This document shows, in pieces, positions 32,531 to 44,365 of a stretch of DNA of 64,000 bases (within the stretch, counting starts at the first letter, position 1; the number at the start of each line of letters is the position of its first letter). The notes below the pieces were generated by a model that worked only from the letters and a program-made list of their open reading frames with translations, ran no database searches and was not told the DNA's origin. Where the stretch lies: assembly GCA_916048095.2 (NCBI GenBank), contig OU696589.1, forward strand, positions 723,501 to 787,500, written 5' to 3'. The position numbers and the translations under genes were made by a program. The DNA comes from Sacculina carcini. Lineage: Eukaryota > Arthropoda > Thecostraca > Sacculinidae.

Positions 32531-33185
32531 CGTGTATTTGATATAGCGCACTAATCAACAAAGGCGCGATAAACATGTGATAAAGAGATACAAAAACAAT
32601 AATTACATCAAAGCGGGAGCTCAGAAAGAAGAAAAACAAGAGCTAACAAGGACAAAACATAACAGGGAAGATAAACACCGACATATTTTCATGTTGAAAA
32701 AATATCATCCACAAAGACGTGAACTGACAAATACAAACACTGGCGCACGTCACACATATGCACGATTAGCACAGACATAAGATCAGAGGCTGTGAGCGGA
32801 ATCAAATGCACAACAGGAAAACAAAACACAAAGTCCAGCAGTATTAGTAAGAGTATATACATGGCGAGAATTTGGAGATATATACAGAAGTAGAGTCAAT
32901 GCAACCTGAAAGGAGGTGTAAGCGGCGACGGATGAAAAAGCAGGTACTTATGCAGCTCAGAGGAAAAGGAAGAGTATGATTTATGATGAAGGATGTGAGG
33001 AGGAAGAGAGTTGTATAATCGGGGTGCAGAACAATAGAAAGACTTGGCGCACCAATGTTATAAGTGGACGGCGGGAGTGCAAACAAGAGGTGCAGGACGG
33101 CGGCTGAAAGGACGATCAGAGAAGGTAAGAAGTGAGAGCAAGTACGAGGGAGGAGAAAATGTGTGGAGAAGTTTATATACAATAG
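32531..33185 (-). mobile_element. 5'-truncated CR1-like LINE copy
   Basis: Minus-strand LINE 3' end. The terminal motif GCGCTATATCAAATACAC (plus 32532-32549) and a GTTGTTGTTCGTTTG tail lie at the left edge. The interior matches the 3' part of LINE-3, including a segment that parallels its final ORF2 codons (about 32845-33180). The right edge, near 33185, coincides with the LINE-3 sequence AGAAGTTTATATACAA, after which homology stops. ORF2 is decayed. Confidence 0.75.
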
Positions 33186-33473
33186 CTCGTCGCTGATTGG
33201 TTGTTAGAGTTGTGTGTGACTGTTTGAACTGTGTGTGTGCTTGTCCGTGTGTGCCCCCGTATGTGACATTCTTAACCTAAGAGAAGTCGAGATCCTGGAG
33301 CGGAGTGAGGTCTTGTAGACTCGCGTGGGATAGTGATGCCGGCGCACCTTTCTGTAGATATATTTTAATTTGGTGTTGTCTGTTACACAATCATAACCGT
33401 GAAATAACAAAATAATAATGGCAGTCATAATTACAATTTCAATTTGCTAAATCATGATTGTTTTTTGTTGCAG
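33186..33473. other. Spacer before an exon candidate
   Basis: TG-rich sequence; 33310-33372 resembles 23212-23275. It ends in the strong acceptor TTGTTTTTTGTTGCAG. Confidence 0.35.
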
Positions 33474-33707
33474 CGGAACATGTCGACACTGGCGCAGTAC
33501 CTGCTGGTTCGATAATGATGAGTCACCGTGTATTGGTGAGATATCCTCACTCGTCAATCAGCATTGAGATCAGCGTGAGTGGCAACTCGGCCGTGCTGGT
33601 GCTGCTGAGACATCACCAGCCAGCCACACACGACAACCACGAACTAAGCTGGCTGTTGCTTGATGTGACATCCAGCGCGTGTGCCTTCAGCTCAACCAGT
33701 GAACCAG
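33474..33707 (+). CDS. Candidate host exon (phase 1-1)
   Basis: A strong acceptor (ATTGTTTTTTGTTGCAG) and a GTATAT donor bound a 234-base exon. The open frame encodes about 78 residues: HVDTGAVPAGSIMMSHRVLV, then beta-strand-like ISIEISVSGNSAVLVLLRHH and LSWLLLDVTSSACAFSS. Alternating hydrophobic strands and symmetric 1-1 phase are common in exons for extracellular modules, which is only a hint. No family is recognised, and no neighbouring exons of the same gene were found on either side within the window. Confidence 0.45.
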
Positions 33708-34273
33708 GTATATTCACCCGCAAAATATCCCACAAACAACAACACCAGGTAAAGTTCCACGAGCGAGATCATGAATGCAAACCATGAATTTTACTGCGAT
33801 TAGCCTGATTTTTTTCTGCAGCAAACCAATTAAACCAATTAAATTTACTTAAAAATATCTATAGATCTGTAAACATATGCTAAGGCATTTGTTATAACAA
33901 AAACTCTATTTCCTTGACAAGCTATATAGTTGGTTGGCATATTTTACGTTTAAAATTATCTTTTACCGTTATCTTTTACCGTTTTAATTACGTTTAAATA
34001 TTCTTTGTCTTCAAAGCAATATATAATTACGAATATACAATATATAATTACAATATAAACGAAGACAATATTATCTGTGGTTTTGATCACTGTATAAAGA
34101 CGGTTCAAAATCGAACAAAATCGAACGGCTCAGTTGTTGTACGAATTGCACAACTTTGAAAAATGCTCCTGTTGTAGTAAAATGTCTGGCAGAATAATAT
34201 TGAAACCACCTACATACTATACATACATACACATACATACCATACCACCTAATGTATGTTTAATCATGATCAT
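33708..34273. other. AT-rich stretch
   Basis: No recognised feature apart from short repeats of TTTTACCGTT and ATATATAATTAC near 33960-34060. Confidence 0.35.
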
Positions 34274-34560
34274 CGTATATTTAATAAAGCGCATTGCACA
34301 CATAGGCACGACAACAGAAAATACACAAAAATAGAATAAGTAACAAGATCAAGTACCGCTTATAACAAAGCAAACAATGCGGTTGAAGGTAACACAAGTC
34401 ATCACAAGTTTATAACACGTATCAAACACTGGAGAAGAAAGATATATGGTGGAGCCTGTGGAGTCAAAAGAAAGATGAAGGAAATATGTGTACAGCAAAT
34501 GCGATAAAACACGGAAACTAGTAGCAGAAAGAATATGCAAAATATGTAAATTAACCCTCC
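34274..34560 (-). mobile_element. Probable 3' fragment of a CR1-like LINE
   Basis: On the minus strand it is T-rich and ends in GCGCTTTATTAAATATACG (plus 34274-34292), close to the shared LINE 3' motif. No ORF2 domain is clear, so the assignment rests on the end motif and base composition. Confidence 0.4.
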
Positions 34561-34697
34561 AGAACCCAAGGTGATATCCTGTATCATGTGCATCAGATGT
34601 TTCCCTCCATCCCTCAGCAAGCTGTAGTGGCGTATTAGTTCCATAGATGGGGTTTTTATGTTGCACTGGTGTTACTCTGAGTTTTGGTGGTAACTTG

Positions 34698-34825
34698 TGT
34701 GGTAATATGGTCCTGTGTCTTAGTCCATACTTGTAGTGCCCCCTAGCGTAGGATTATGTAACCAGGATGGACAGGGCGTTGAATACACAGTTGGTGCTCG
34801 TTGTCTCTTGTGTGTGTTTATTACA
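34698..34825 (+). repeat. 5' LTR of element D
   Basis: 128 bp, TGTGGTAATATGG to TTTATTACA. No difference from the 3' copy was found by eye. Confidence 0.97.
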
Positions 34826-37800
34826 TGGCGCAGCCGACAGGATGTGAAGGTCAGTGTTAGAAATTTCCCTTTCAGTTAAAGACAATCTGGAGGTGTAAAT
34901 ACTGACTTAGTGAATATTGTCATTCCGAAATTGGACTAACAATGGAAAAACAGATTGAAAAACTACTTGAGGTAGTTTCAATGCAAATGCAAGCGAGTTC
35001 TGAACGAGAAGCCCGTCAAACTCAAATAATGACGAGTTTAATGGAGCAAATGATGAGAACCGAAACAAGAAATTCGTCTCAACATACAGTCGATGAGTCA
35101 CGTACCACACCGAAATTGCCTTCATCCAATATTCCGGTTCCTATATTGCATAGCGGAGCATCGTTGCGTGAATTCGAATCATGGAGGCATAAAGTAGCAG
35201 GTTACGTGACTTTATCTAATATCAACTTGTTATCCCCGAAAGAGCAACAAGCTATTCTTTTGTCAATGCTGGATGAGGATTGGGTGCGAATTTCAAGGTT
35301 CAATATCATTTTCCAAGAGGATGACACACTTGACGATTGCATTTCGAAAATAAGAGAGCACATTCGAGATACTAGAAACGTGATTGTAGACCGCAGGGAA
35401 TTCTTTTCTCGCAATCAACAGGACGGCGAATCATTCGACGAGTTTTTATGTGCAGTCCAAGAAATCGCCGCATATTGCGAATTTTGCGACAAATGCGAAG
35501 ACAACCGACTTCGAGATAAAATTGTGATGGGCATCCGTGATGAAGATGCGTTACAAAGAATGTTTCAAGAGAAAAAGTTGACTTTGCATGGTGCTTTAAA
35601 TATTTGCCGTGCAAACGAGAGCGCCCGAAGAAGCTCACAAGAATTGAAGGCGAACGAAAATGAGGTACATGCAAGTGTGTGCAAAACACAGACACAACAG
35701 GAAGGCAATGGGCGTGCGACTAATTGTAATCGCTGTGGTCGCCGACATGGGAATTCAGAATGTCGTGCATTGAAACAAAGGTGCCACAACTGTGACCAGA
35801 TCGGTCATTTTGCCCGAGTATGCAAGAAGCGGAAATGCAAACCTTCGTATCAACGCGAACGAGCGGAACACAAGGATGAAAACGTACACCTCATTATTAC
35901 TGACGTAAATGTTCAAGCAGTTGAACGTCACAAGATCAGGAAACTACCGTTGACAGAAGTGAGCGCGTTAACCCGCTCGGGTGAAACTGGAAGAATATGT
36001 CTAGCGACGGACACTGGAAGTGATGTGACAATCATCAACAGGCAAGTGACCAGCCTACTGAACATTGACCACAACAATCTTCTCCCCGCCAATGTGAAGC
36101 TTTTTGCAGCAAATGGGAAAAGACTCACTTGCGTGGGAACTTGCCCACTTGAACTAAAACTGGGCTCAGCAACATGCAGTACAACGGCATACGTTGTCCC
36201 CAGCATTTCCAACGCACTTTTATCATGGGTGGACGCTATTGATTTAAGAATTTTACACAAGTCGTTTCCGAAACAACTGGAAGCAAGCGACACTTGCGAT
36301 CTACAAACAAACGAGGTGTCAAAGACAAGTTGCGAGTATAGTGCCACAGATGTGTTTCGACTCACAGCTAGCAACAACACCCGTGCTGCTTCTGGTGGAT
36401 GGCAATATCATCGCTCGAGGCCTCGGTGGAATCTGAACCGAGAGCCAACTGATGAGGAAATAAACAGCCACACCACAGAGATGATAAAATGCTTCCCTCG
36501 TGTGTTTTCAGAAAGTGGAGTTTTGCGAAGCATGGAAGGTGACCCAATGAGGATCATTTTGAAAGAAGATGCCACACCAGTGAGCATTACCGCCCCTCGG
36601 TCCGTTCCGATTTGTTACCGTGACAGCTTGAAAACTCAGCTGGACAAGTTGATTGAGGAAGATGTCATTGAACCTGTCAGCCATCCAACGGCATGGTGTC
36701 ATCCGATTGTTCTAGTACCACGAAAAGATACTAACGGGAATAACACTGGATGTCGATTGACAACTGATCTGACTAAGCTCAATAGATATGTCCAGCGACC
36801 CACGCACCCTATGCATAGCCCACTTGATGCTGTATCAACGATTACGCGTGGTTCACGATATTTTACCAAATGTGACGCAAAATCAGGGTACCATCAAATA
36901 TTGATCGATACAAGGGACAGGGATTTGACATGCTTTATCACGCATTTTGGTCGATACAGATACAAGCGCGCCCCCATGGGACTTGTTTCCAGCGGAGACG
37001 AGTTTAATCGACGTGGAGACGCAATCCTTGGTGACATTCCCAACACATGTAAAGTAGTAGACGATATCCTTATATATGATTCAAAGTACGACGATCACCT
37101 TGCACGCGTTTGGCAGGTCCTTTGTCGATGTGACGACGCAGGCATCACTCTGAACAAGGAAAAATTCGCATTCGGTAAAAACGAAACAAATTTCTGCGGC
37201 TTTACTGTGAGTGAGAAAGGCTACACGGTAGAATCCGGGAAGACGAGTGCAATAGAGAGATTTCCATGTCCAAAAGATATCACAGGCCTTAGATCATTCC
37301 TCGGGCTGGTTAACCAACTCGGTTACTTCTCCACTCAGATTGCCGAAAAGTCCAGACCTTTGCGAGATCTTCTGAAGCGCAATAATAAATGGATGTGGAC
37401 ATCCACGCACGACACAGCGTTCAACGAAGTTAAGAACTCTCTGATGTCACCGCCTATTTTGGATTTTTTTGACCCTTCACGTGATACCATGCTGGAAGTT
37501 GACGCGGCGAAGCTGAAAGGTCTGGGATTCGTCCTTAGACAACAAGACAGCGACGGCTCCTGGCGCCTTATCCAGTGTGGATCAAGGTTTTTGACAGAGA
37601 CAGAGGAACGCTACGCAGTATGCGAACTAGAAATGCTCGCTGTAGTTTGGGCATGTCGTAAGTGTAATTGCTTTGTAGCCGGGTTGAGTAATTTCATCGT
37701 TGTCACCGATCACAAAGCTCTAGTGCCTATACTTAATTCGAAGGGCCTAGCTGATATTTCTAATCCACGCATTCAAAGACTCCGTGAGAAGATCACTCAT

Positions 37801-39031
37801 TTAACCTTTACGGCGAAGTGGAAAGCAGGATCCGTGAACTCCATAGCAGACGCTCTTTCACGAGCTCCTAGCGCCCCAGCTGAACCAGAAGAAGGCGATA
37901 TAGCCGAAGCTCACATTCAATCCGTCCAGCTTTCTGCAAATGTTCTTTCGATCAATGATCATGAATTGGAAAACATTAGAGATGCCGCGAGAAACGATCC
38001 AGAATACTGCATGCTGAAAAATACAATTACAAGTGGGTTTCCGAATGATAAACGTCGTGTTTCTTCTTCCCTGCAGCCATTTTGGTGTGTTCGGCACGAT
38101 ATGGCTGTGGATGACGATCTGATTTTGTTAGGCCGACGACTTATAATCCCGAGAGCTTTACGGCGTGAAACGCTGCAGCGTCTTCATGATGGCCACCTGG
38201 GCGTAACGAAAACCACATTGAGAGCGAGACAAACGGTCTATTGGCCCGGCATCAATAATGACATCAAGAATATCACTGCCGCATGCGAAATGTGTCGAAA
38301 ATATTCCACTGTACTGCACAAATCAATACTGCACAAATCGTATACGGCCATCCACTGCGCAGTGCATTGCCAGCTCATCATCGGTCATTTGCTCCGGAAT
38401 GGCAAGAAAAAGCAGACGAATGTGATAGGCGTGCTGTCAGTACTAGAGAGCGCGTTATCACCACATACAACCAAAGATCCCGAGCATTAGCACCACTACG
38501 GCTTGGACAGAGGGTATACATACAGAATCGGTCCATCGGGAGATGGGATAGGGTTGGTGATGTGTCTGCTGTGGGTCGTCATCGTGCTTATGCGATCCGT
38601 CTTCCGAGCGGTCGAATTTGGTGGCGTAACCGCCGCCATCTGATGCCGGTTACTACCGCGAACCAGACATCGAAATCTGAACATACTCCGGACAACGGAC
38701 ACGACGAAGCCGACGAAGCCGACGGAAACGCTGACTGTGCCGGCGGCGGAAACGAAGCCAGCGCAGATTTCTACCATACACCGTCACCTCCGCCAGATGT
38801 GCACCCGGCTGGTCCGCGGCGCAGCCAACGTGAACGTCGCCGACCAGCTTACCTAGATGACTACGTCACTGATGCGGTGTAACATTTCAATTTTATGTTC
38901 ACATGTTATATATAAGTGATTCAACTATTAACCGCGATTGTTGTTGTAAAGTATTATTTCTTCTCTACGTATGATCCAACAATTTCATTGTTTATCTTAC
39001 AATAGATAGTGTGTGTAATCTTGGAGAGGAG

Positions 39032-39159
39032 TGTGGTAATATGGTCCTGTGTCTTAGTCCATACTTGTAGTGCCCCCTAGCGTAGGATTATGTAACCAGG
39101 ATGGACAGGGCGTTGAATACACAGTTGGTGCTCGTTGTCTCTTGTGTGTGTTTATTACA
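39032..39159 (+). repeat. 3' LTR of element D
   Basis: 128 bp, identical to the 5' LTR as read. Confidence 0.97.
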
Positions 39160-39569
39160 ACTTGTTTTGTGAAATTATTCTTTAGTATGTTATACTCTTG
39201 AAACAACTTAGGAAACACATGTTACATATGTGTAACATGGGTTCTAGAGCAGGGGTTCTCAACCTTTTTCTTGCCGTGGCCCCCTTCAACACAATTTGAG
39301 TCCTTGTGGCCCCCCCAGAAATTAAATTTTGGTTTTTCACTCTTTAAAGCCACATGCAATTACGTTAATACCCTTGGGGATATCAGTATAGTAGAAGATC
39401 TAGTACTCGGATCATCAATTTAAGGCATTATTAAAATATTTTCCCTTGAAAAATGTCTTTATTTGAACATTTTATTAAAGTATAAACGCAATACAATACA
39501 AAATGTATGTAGGCTATGCACAATGTAAAATAAATGCACACACTAAATACGGTTATAATCTACAATATA

Positions 39570-39783
39570 TTATACATTGCAATTGATATCAGTGGGATCC
39601 TTGCGACTGATGCAAAGCCGCCCACTTATGAATATTTGGCTCAAATGCCGTAAATCGCCCCTTTTTTCTAAATCTAGGCGATTCCGAGTTTTTGACAGCA
39701 GATGCATCACCCGACTGAAACCAGTCTCAGCCAAATAAGACGTGGGGAAGGCAAATAAATAGAGCTTCACTTCTTTCCAGAGT
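39570..39783 (-). pseudogene. hAT transposase, C-terminal part
   Basis: It encodes LWKEVKLYLFAFPTSYLAET, then GFSRVMHLLSKTRNRLDL and EKRGDLR, ending at a stop at 39570. This is the hAT C-terminal dimerisation region of the ZBED/SCAND3-like group (FPTSYL, GFS, KxRNRL, RGDLR). The upstream part lies on the other side of LINE-3 at 42410-43056. The reading frame into LINE sequence is artefactual. Confidence 0.85.
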
Positions 39784-42395
39784 AAAACAAACAAACAAAC
39801 AAACAAACATGTATTTGATATAGCGCCAAGTAGAGCAGAGGCGCGTAAAAGAGATAAACTGGTGCGAACAATATACAGGAGTATTAGCTCATAGATGGAA
39901 AATAAATGAGCCTGCAAAAATAACACACATGATAAAAAAGAGAAATACGAGTATAAAACAGCAAAATAAATATCTTACACAGTAACATCCATCACATCAC
40001 ACATCACATCATAGATTAACACTGGTAACCAAGAAAAACGAATGTAGAGAGAACAAGATTTAGTGCTGTCGGAATGGAGGAGTTAGAGGTGTGGGCAAAG
40101 ATAGCAAAAAAAATTGCAGAGCAGAAGAGAATGAGGAGTATGACTTTTGCTTCAGGACATGAGGAGGAAGTTGATTGTAAAGACGGGGAGCAGAAAAGTA
40201 GAATGACTCGGCTGACCAGTTTGACTCATGAAGAGCAGGAGGAGAAACAAGAGGTACAGGACGACGACTGGAAGGTCGCTCGCTACACTGTAGGAGGGTA
40301 AGTAAGTAGGAAGGAGGAGAAGGCGAGTGAAGAAGTTTATATACAAGACAGCAAAGCTTATGATGTATCCTCGAAGAGACTGGCAGCCAGCGTAGTTGCC
40401 GAATATGTACAGAGGTAGGTGTCCTAGGTGGAAGACGCAAAACGAATCGACAGGAAAGGTTAATGATTGACTGAATGGATCGAAGAGATTTTTGAGGTAG
40501 GTGAAAAAATAGAGAATTGCAATAGTCGAGACGGGAGAAGATATAGGAATTAACAAGAAGCAGTGCCGAGGATTCGTCGATGTGTCGGCGTATAGGGTAG
40601 AGTTGGCGCAAGATGAATCGGATCGGGTAAGGTTTGAAAGATGTTTGGAGAGATCAAGTGAAGGGTCAAAGACAATGCCTAAACTACGAATATGAGAGGA
40701 GAGGGACAAATGAAGACAGTTCGGAGATATCCTAGGAGGGTGCAATAAAATATACTCTGTCTTATCGGGATTCAAGAGGAGATCTCTGGAGGTCGCCCAG
40801 GCAGCAATGTTGGATAGAAGTTGGTCAATGAGATAACTGTTAGAGGACGAAAAAGGGAAATAAATTTGGGTATCATCCGCATAAATGTGGAAAGATATAG
40901 GATAGGTGCGGAGGATCGGACAAAGAGAAGAAACATAAGGGTTAAACAAAATAGGACCGAGAAGAGAGCCTTGGGGAACACCCGAAATAATAGGAGAAGA
41001 AGATGAATATTCAGAGTTACAGCGTACCGAAAACGACCGATCAGCAAGACAGGATGACAATAGAGACAGCGCGGAGGATGAAAGACCGGCATGCCGTAGA
41101 TCCTGGCGGAGGATGGAGTGGTTCACAAGGTCAAAAGCGGAAGAAAAGTCAAGCAAAATGAAAAGCACAGAATTACCGACGGAAAAAGAAGCAAGTATAT
41201 CATTAAGCGGAGAGAGGAGCAGAGTTTCAATTGAGTGCCCGGGAACGAAACCGGATTGCCATGGATCTAGGGCCGAATTTATGCAAGGACGGAGCTGAGG
41301 AAGAATGGCAGCCTCAAGAAGCTTGGAAGGGAGAGGAAGCAAAGAAATAGGTCTGAAATTGCTGGGGATGGAGGATTCAAGGGAAGGTTTTTTTAGAATA
41401 GGTGAGACAATGGCGTGTTTAGATGCTAGGAATTTACCATGAAGAAAAGAAGTATTTACAAGATGGGTAAGCACAGGAACAAGCAGAAAGATGGAGTCAG
41501 AGAGAACACGAAAGTTGATTGGATCAGAGGGGCACCTGGATTTTTGTAGCTTAGTTAGAAGCTTGATTGTCATCGCAGGTGTGATAGGTGAGAAGGCATC
41601 GAGGGAAGTATTTGAGGACGAAAAAGTTAAAGGAAGGGAGGATGAAGGAAGCTTTGATCTGGCGAAGATAAGTTTATCGCAGAAAAAAGATGAAAAACAT
41701 GACGCAGAAATAGAGCAAGGAGCCGATTTGGAAAAACCGGTGATAGATTTCAGGGTGTGCCACCTGGAGTCAGAGGAATTTGAGCGGGATGAAAGCTTAT
41801 CTTTATAATATACAGATTTTGCAAGATGGAGAGAGGGAAGAAAAGTATTGCGAGAGTCGCAAAAAGACAGCCAGTTGGACTCAGTGCGAAATCGGCGCCA
41901 ACGTCGTTCATGGGCACGGGTCTCTGCACGTAAGTGGCGTAAGTCAGAATTTAACCACGGAAGTGGCGAGACAGAGGACTTTATCACGCGGCGGCGCAGT
42001 GGGAACAGAACCTCATTAATATCACACAAAGATTCATTTATGAAGTGTGAGATGGCTGAAGGGGGAATAAAATTATAGATAGTGGGAGAGAGAGAAGAAG
42101 AAATGAGGAGAGAGAAATAGGAAGAGTCGAATTTACTGTAATCTCGTGCATAGTAGGTTTTTGGTGAGTGTGTAGAAGCCAGTTTGTGATGTTTTAAAAC
42201 AAATGAAATGAGGCTATGATCGGATGAAGTGGCATCAGGTGGGAAAGTAAGCAGACCGGGAAGAATTAAATTTGCGGATGAAGCTGTACAAATGAGAAGA
42301 TCGAGAGTGTGCCCTGAAGTATGAGTAATACCCGAATTCATAACAGAAAGACCCCAAGATTCAAGTAAAGAAAGAAAATCAGAAGCATAGGGCTG
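39784..42395 (-). mobile_element. LINE-3: 5'-truncated CR1-like LINE inserted in hAT
   Basis: Minus-strand LINE whose 3' end, at the left, has the GCGCTATATCAAATACATG motif (plus 39809-39827) and a (GTTT)n tail at 39784-39808. The 5' edge at about 42395 falls inside the endonuclease domain (YASDFLSLLESWG). The flanking hAT transposase continues on both sides. No clear target duplication is seen; at most the 3 bases ACT. Confidence 0.9.
40060..42392 (-). pseudogene. LINE-3 ORF2 remnant (endonuclease end, reverse transcriptase)
   Basis: From 42392 the frame encodes the C-terminal endonuclease (SGHTLDLLI, SDHSLISFVL), then reverse transcriptase with FRPISLLPLPSK, SGVPQGSLLGPILFNP and HIYADDTQIYFPF (near 40880). 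The frame changes once near 40635. The C-terminal part (LRQLYPIRRHIDES through LHESNWSAESF and LYNQLPPHVL) then follows in another frame to a stop at 40060. ORF1 and most of the endonuclease are absent by 5' truncation, which is common for LINEs. It is related to LINE-1 by sequence and by its 3' end. Confidence 0.88.
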
Positions 42396-42409
42396 GGCTG
42401 TGATAGTGG

Positions 42410-43056
42410 ATATTTATTGCATACGTCATTATTCATACACAGTTTCTGGTGATATCCGGGCTTAAAGCTTGTTTGAGCTGCTGTGACATTTTTAAGCTCA
42501 ATTACACTTTATTGTATGCTGACGTCAACTTCGGAGGCATCAACTTTGAATGGGTCCACAAACCAGTGTGGCACATTCATCTGGAGTAGGTCGGAGAAGC
42601 GAGTTTCCATGTCATTATTCAACTGCTTCAGGGGATCAACATACACATATAGGTCCTAGTCGAGCAGCTCAGCAGATATTTCCGTCAATGAAAGAAACTG
42701 TGCGAACTCTCGTTTTCCAGGGTTCAACCAGTATAGCTTAAGTTTTCCATTGAATGTCTTGATTGCCTGCCCGCGCGAAAACATGGTGGATGAATCTCCT
42801 TGAAGCTCCTTGTTGAGGGTATTTAGTTTCCCAAATATGTCAGATAGGTAGAACATATCACTCTGTGCAGCAACAAGTTTCCGTTCAAGTTCTGTTCCGC
42901 TCTATTCCGATAGTATGAGGCTTTCCTGCTTTTGCAATCAAATTTGCTATTTCGTAAGAGGCCATCAAACCTCTATCCTCATTTGAATTTTTTTTTGCAT
43001 ATTGTCCAGTGTCCACCTTCCTAGAAATTCATCACGTAATTTTTCGAAGAATGATC
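42410..43056 (-). pseudogene. hAT transposase, central part
   Basis: In minus sense the segments read EDRGLMASYEIANLIAKAGK, then a DMFYLSDIFGKLNTLNKELQ block and EFAQFLSLTEI, and finally VIELKNVTAAQTSFKPGYHQ. These match the order of ZBED/hAT transposases (ASYxVAxxIAKxxKPHT; LxDIFxxLNxLNxxLQG; ELxxD...F..GY). Several frameshifts and stops are present, for example at the DLYVYVDP stretch near 42655. The DDE catalytic core upstream is incomplete. Confidence 0.75.
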
Positions 43057-44282
43057 GTAGTCGAGTTGTTGCAGCCCAGGATGCCGCAGAGTTATCGCCA
43101 TTGAGCGCTGGTGAACTGCGCTCCTCTGTCGGTTGGGACGATATCCGGCACTCCGAAACGCGCGACCCAGCTGGAGATGAAAGCGTCGCACACAGCTTCT
43201 GCTCGCACATTGGGTATCGGCGTCGCTTCTGTCCATCTGGTTTAACGACACATACATGTGAAGATGTACATGTTACCATTAGATGGCGTCAACGGACCCA
43301 CGATATCGACATGTACATGCTGGAAATGCTCGCTTGGCAGTTTGAACTCGGCTGACGGAGTGCCCGTATGTCGGTGCACCTTTGACCTCTGACAGGGTAT
43401 GCATCTCGTGTCCATCGAGCGATGTCACGGTGCATGTCTCGCCACACTCAGCGGAGCGTGATGAGATCGCGTGTCGCTCGAACGCCGGAGTGTGAGATGT
43501 TGCGCCAGAGATGGAAGCATCGACGCCCTTGTGCAGTTGGTATCACAGGGCGTGACCTCCCATCGACTCATCGCAGAGCAGTTTTGCACCGCTGGGCAGG
43601 TTGATGTGGCGGAGCTGCAGCGAGTGCGGCTGGTCAACGAAAGCCGTTAGCTCAGGGTCAGCCTGCTGCGCGTCTGCCAGAGCGTCGAAGTCATGCAGCG
43701 GCGGGTGCGGCATGTTGACGACGCGATACAAGGTGTCGGCGAAAACATTATCGGCTCCAGGCACATGACGCACATCCGTTGTAAATTGGGCGACTAAGGT
43801 GAGGGGGCGAACTTCGCGGGACGAGTAGCGATCAAAATGGGAGTTGACCGCTCCCACCAGTGGTCAGTGGTACGTGAAGACCATGAAATGCTGGCCTTCC
43901 ACAGCGTAGCGGAACCTGCGGATGACCAGGTACACCGCAAGCAGCTCGCGACCGAAGGCGCTGTAACGGCGTTCAGCAGGGTGCAGTGCTTCGGAGAAAT
44001 AGCGGTAGTCACTGCTGGTCGACGAACTGCTGCAGGACGGCGCCGACGGTTGTCTCTGAGGCATCAACCTGAAGACTGATGAGACCTTCTTTGATGTGGT
44101 CAGCCAGGCAAACAGCGTTGGCCATCTGCAGTTTCGCTGCAGAGAACGCGTCTTATGCCTACGTGGTCCACTTGACAGGCAGACGAGACCGTTTTCCTGC
44201 CTGAACGAGCAGTGCATGTAGCGGTTGGAGTTGAGATGCAGTTGCTGGCAGAAACTGGTGGTAGAAGGCCAGCATGCCGAGG

Positions 44283-44365
44283 AAGGGGCATGCTGGAATG
44301 CCCCTATGCATGATGGAATGTCCCGATGCATGCTGGAATGCCCCGATCCTATGTATAGGGCATCG
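44283..44365. repeat. Short tandem repeat of about 21 bp
   Basis: Three imperfect copies of an ATGCATGCTGGAATGCCCC-type unit, within the footprint of Gypsy fossil E. Confidence 0.8.

Larger units (their letters stand above)
34698..39159 (+). mobile_element. Young Ty3/Gypsy element D with identical LTRs
   Basis: 4462-bp element. Its 128-bp LTRs (34698-34825 and 39032-39159) appear identical and are flanked by ACTTG (34693-34697 and 39160-39164). A primer-site-like TGGCGCAGCCGACAGGAT starts at the LTR end, and a purine run (GGAGAGGAG) precedes the 3' LTR. Gag and pol lie in one long frame: coiled-coil gag (from 34942), CCHC knuckle (about 35790), protease with DTGS (about 36005), reverse transcriptase with VVDDILIY (about 37060), RNase H (about 37490-37860), an integrase part (from about 38150) and a basic C-terminal tail (to about 38880). 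It is broken, with about one break. The identical LTRs point to a very recent insertion. Confidence 0.95.
39250..43057 (-). mobile_element. hAT transposon (ZBED-like), interrupted by LINE-3
   Basis: The left terminus is CAGGGGTTCTCAACCTTTTT at 39250, preceded by TTCTAGAG. Transposase sequence on the minus strand lies at 42410-43056 and continues at 39570-39783. The two parts meet across LINE-3 so that KYPL joins LWKEVKLYLFAFPTSYL, the conserved hAT C-terminal dimerisation segment. The other terminus is not seen: near 43057 the sequence passes into a Gypsy fossil. It is non-functional. Confidence 0.85.

Noticed and set aside
40074-42078. Plus-strand basic, Glu/Arg-rich frames across LINE-3
   Set aside because: Reverse-strand shadows of the pyrimidine-rich LINE ORF2 strand.
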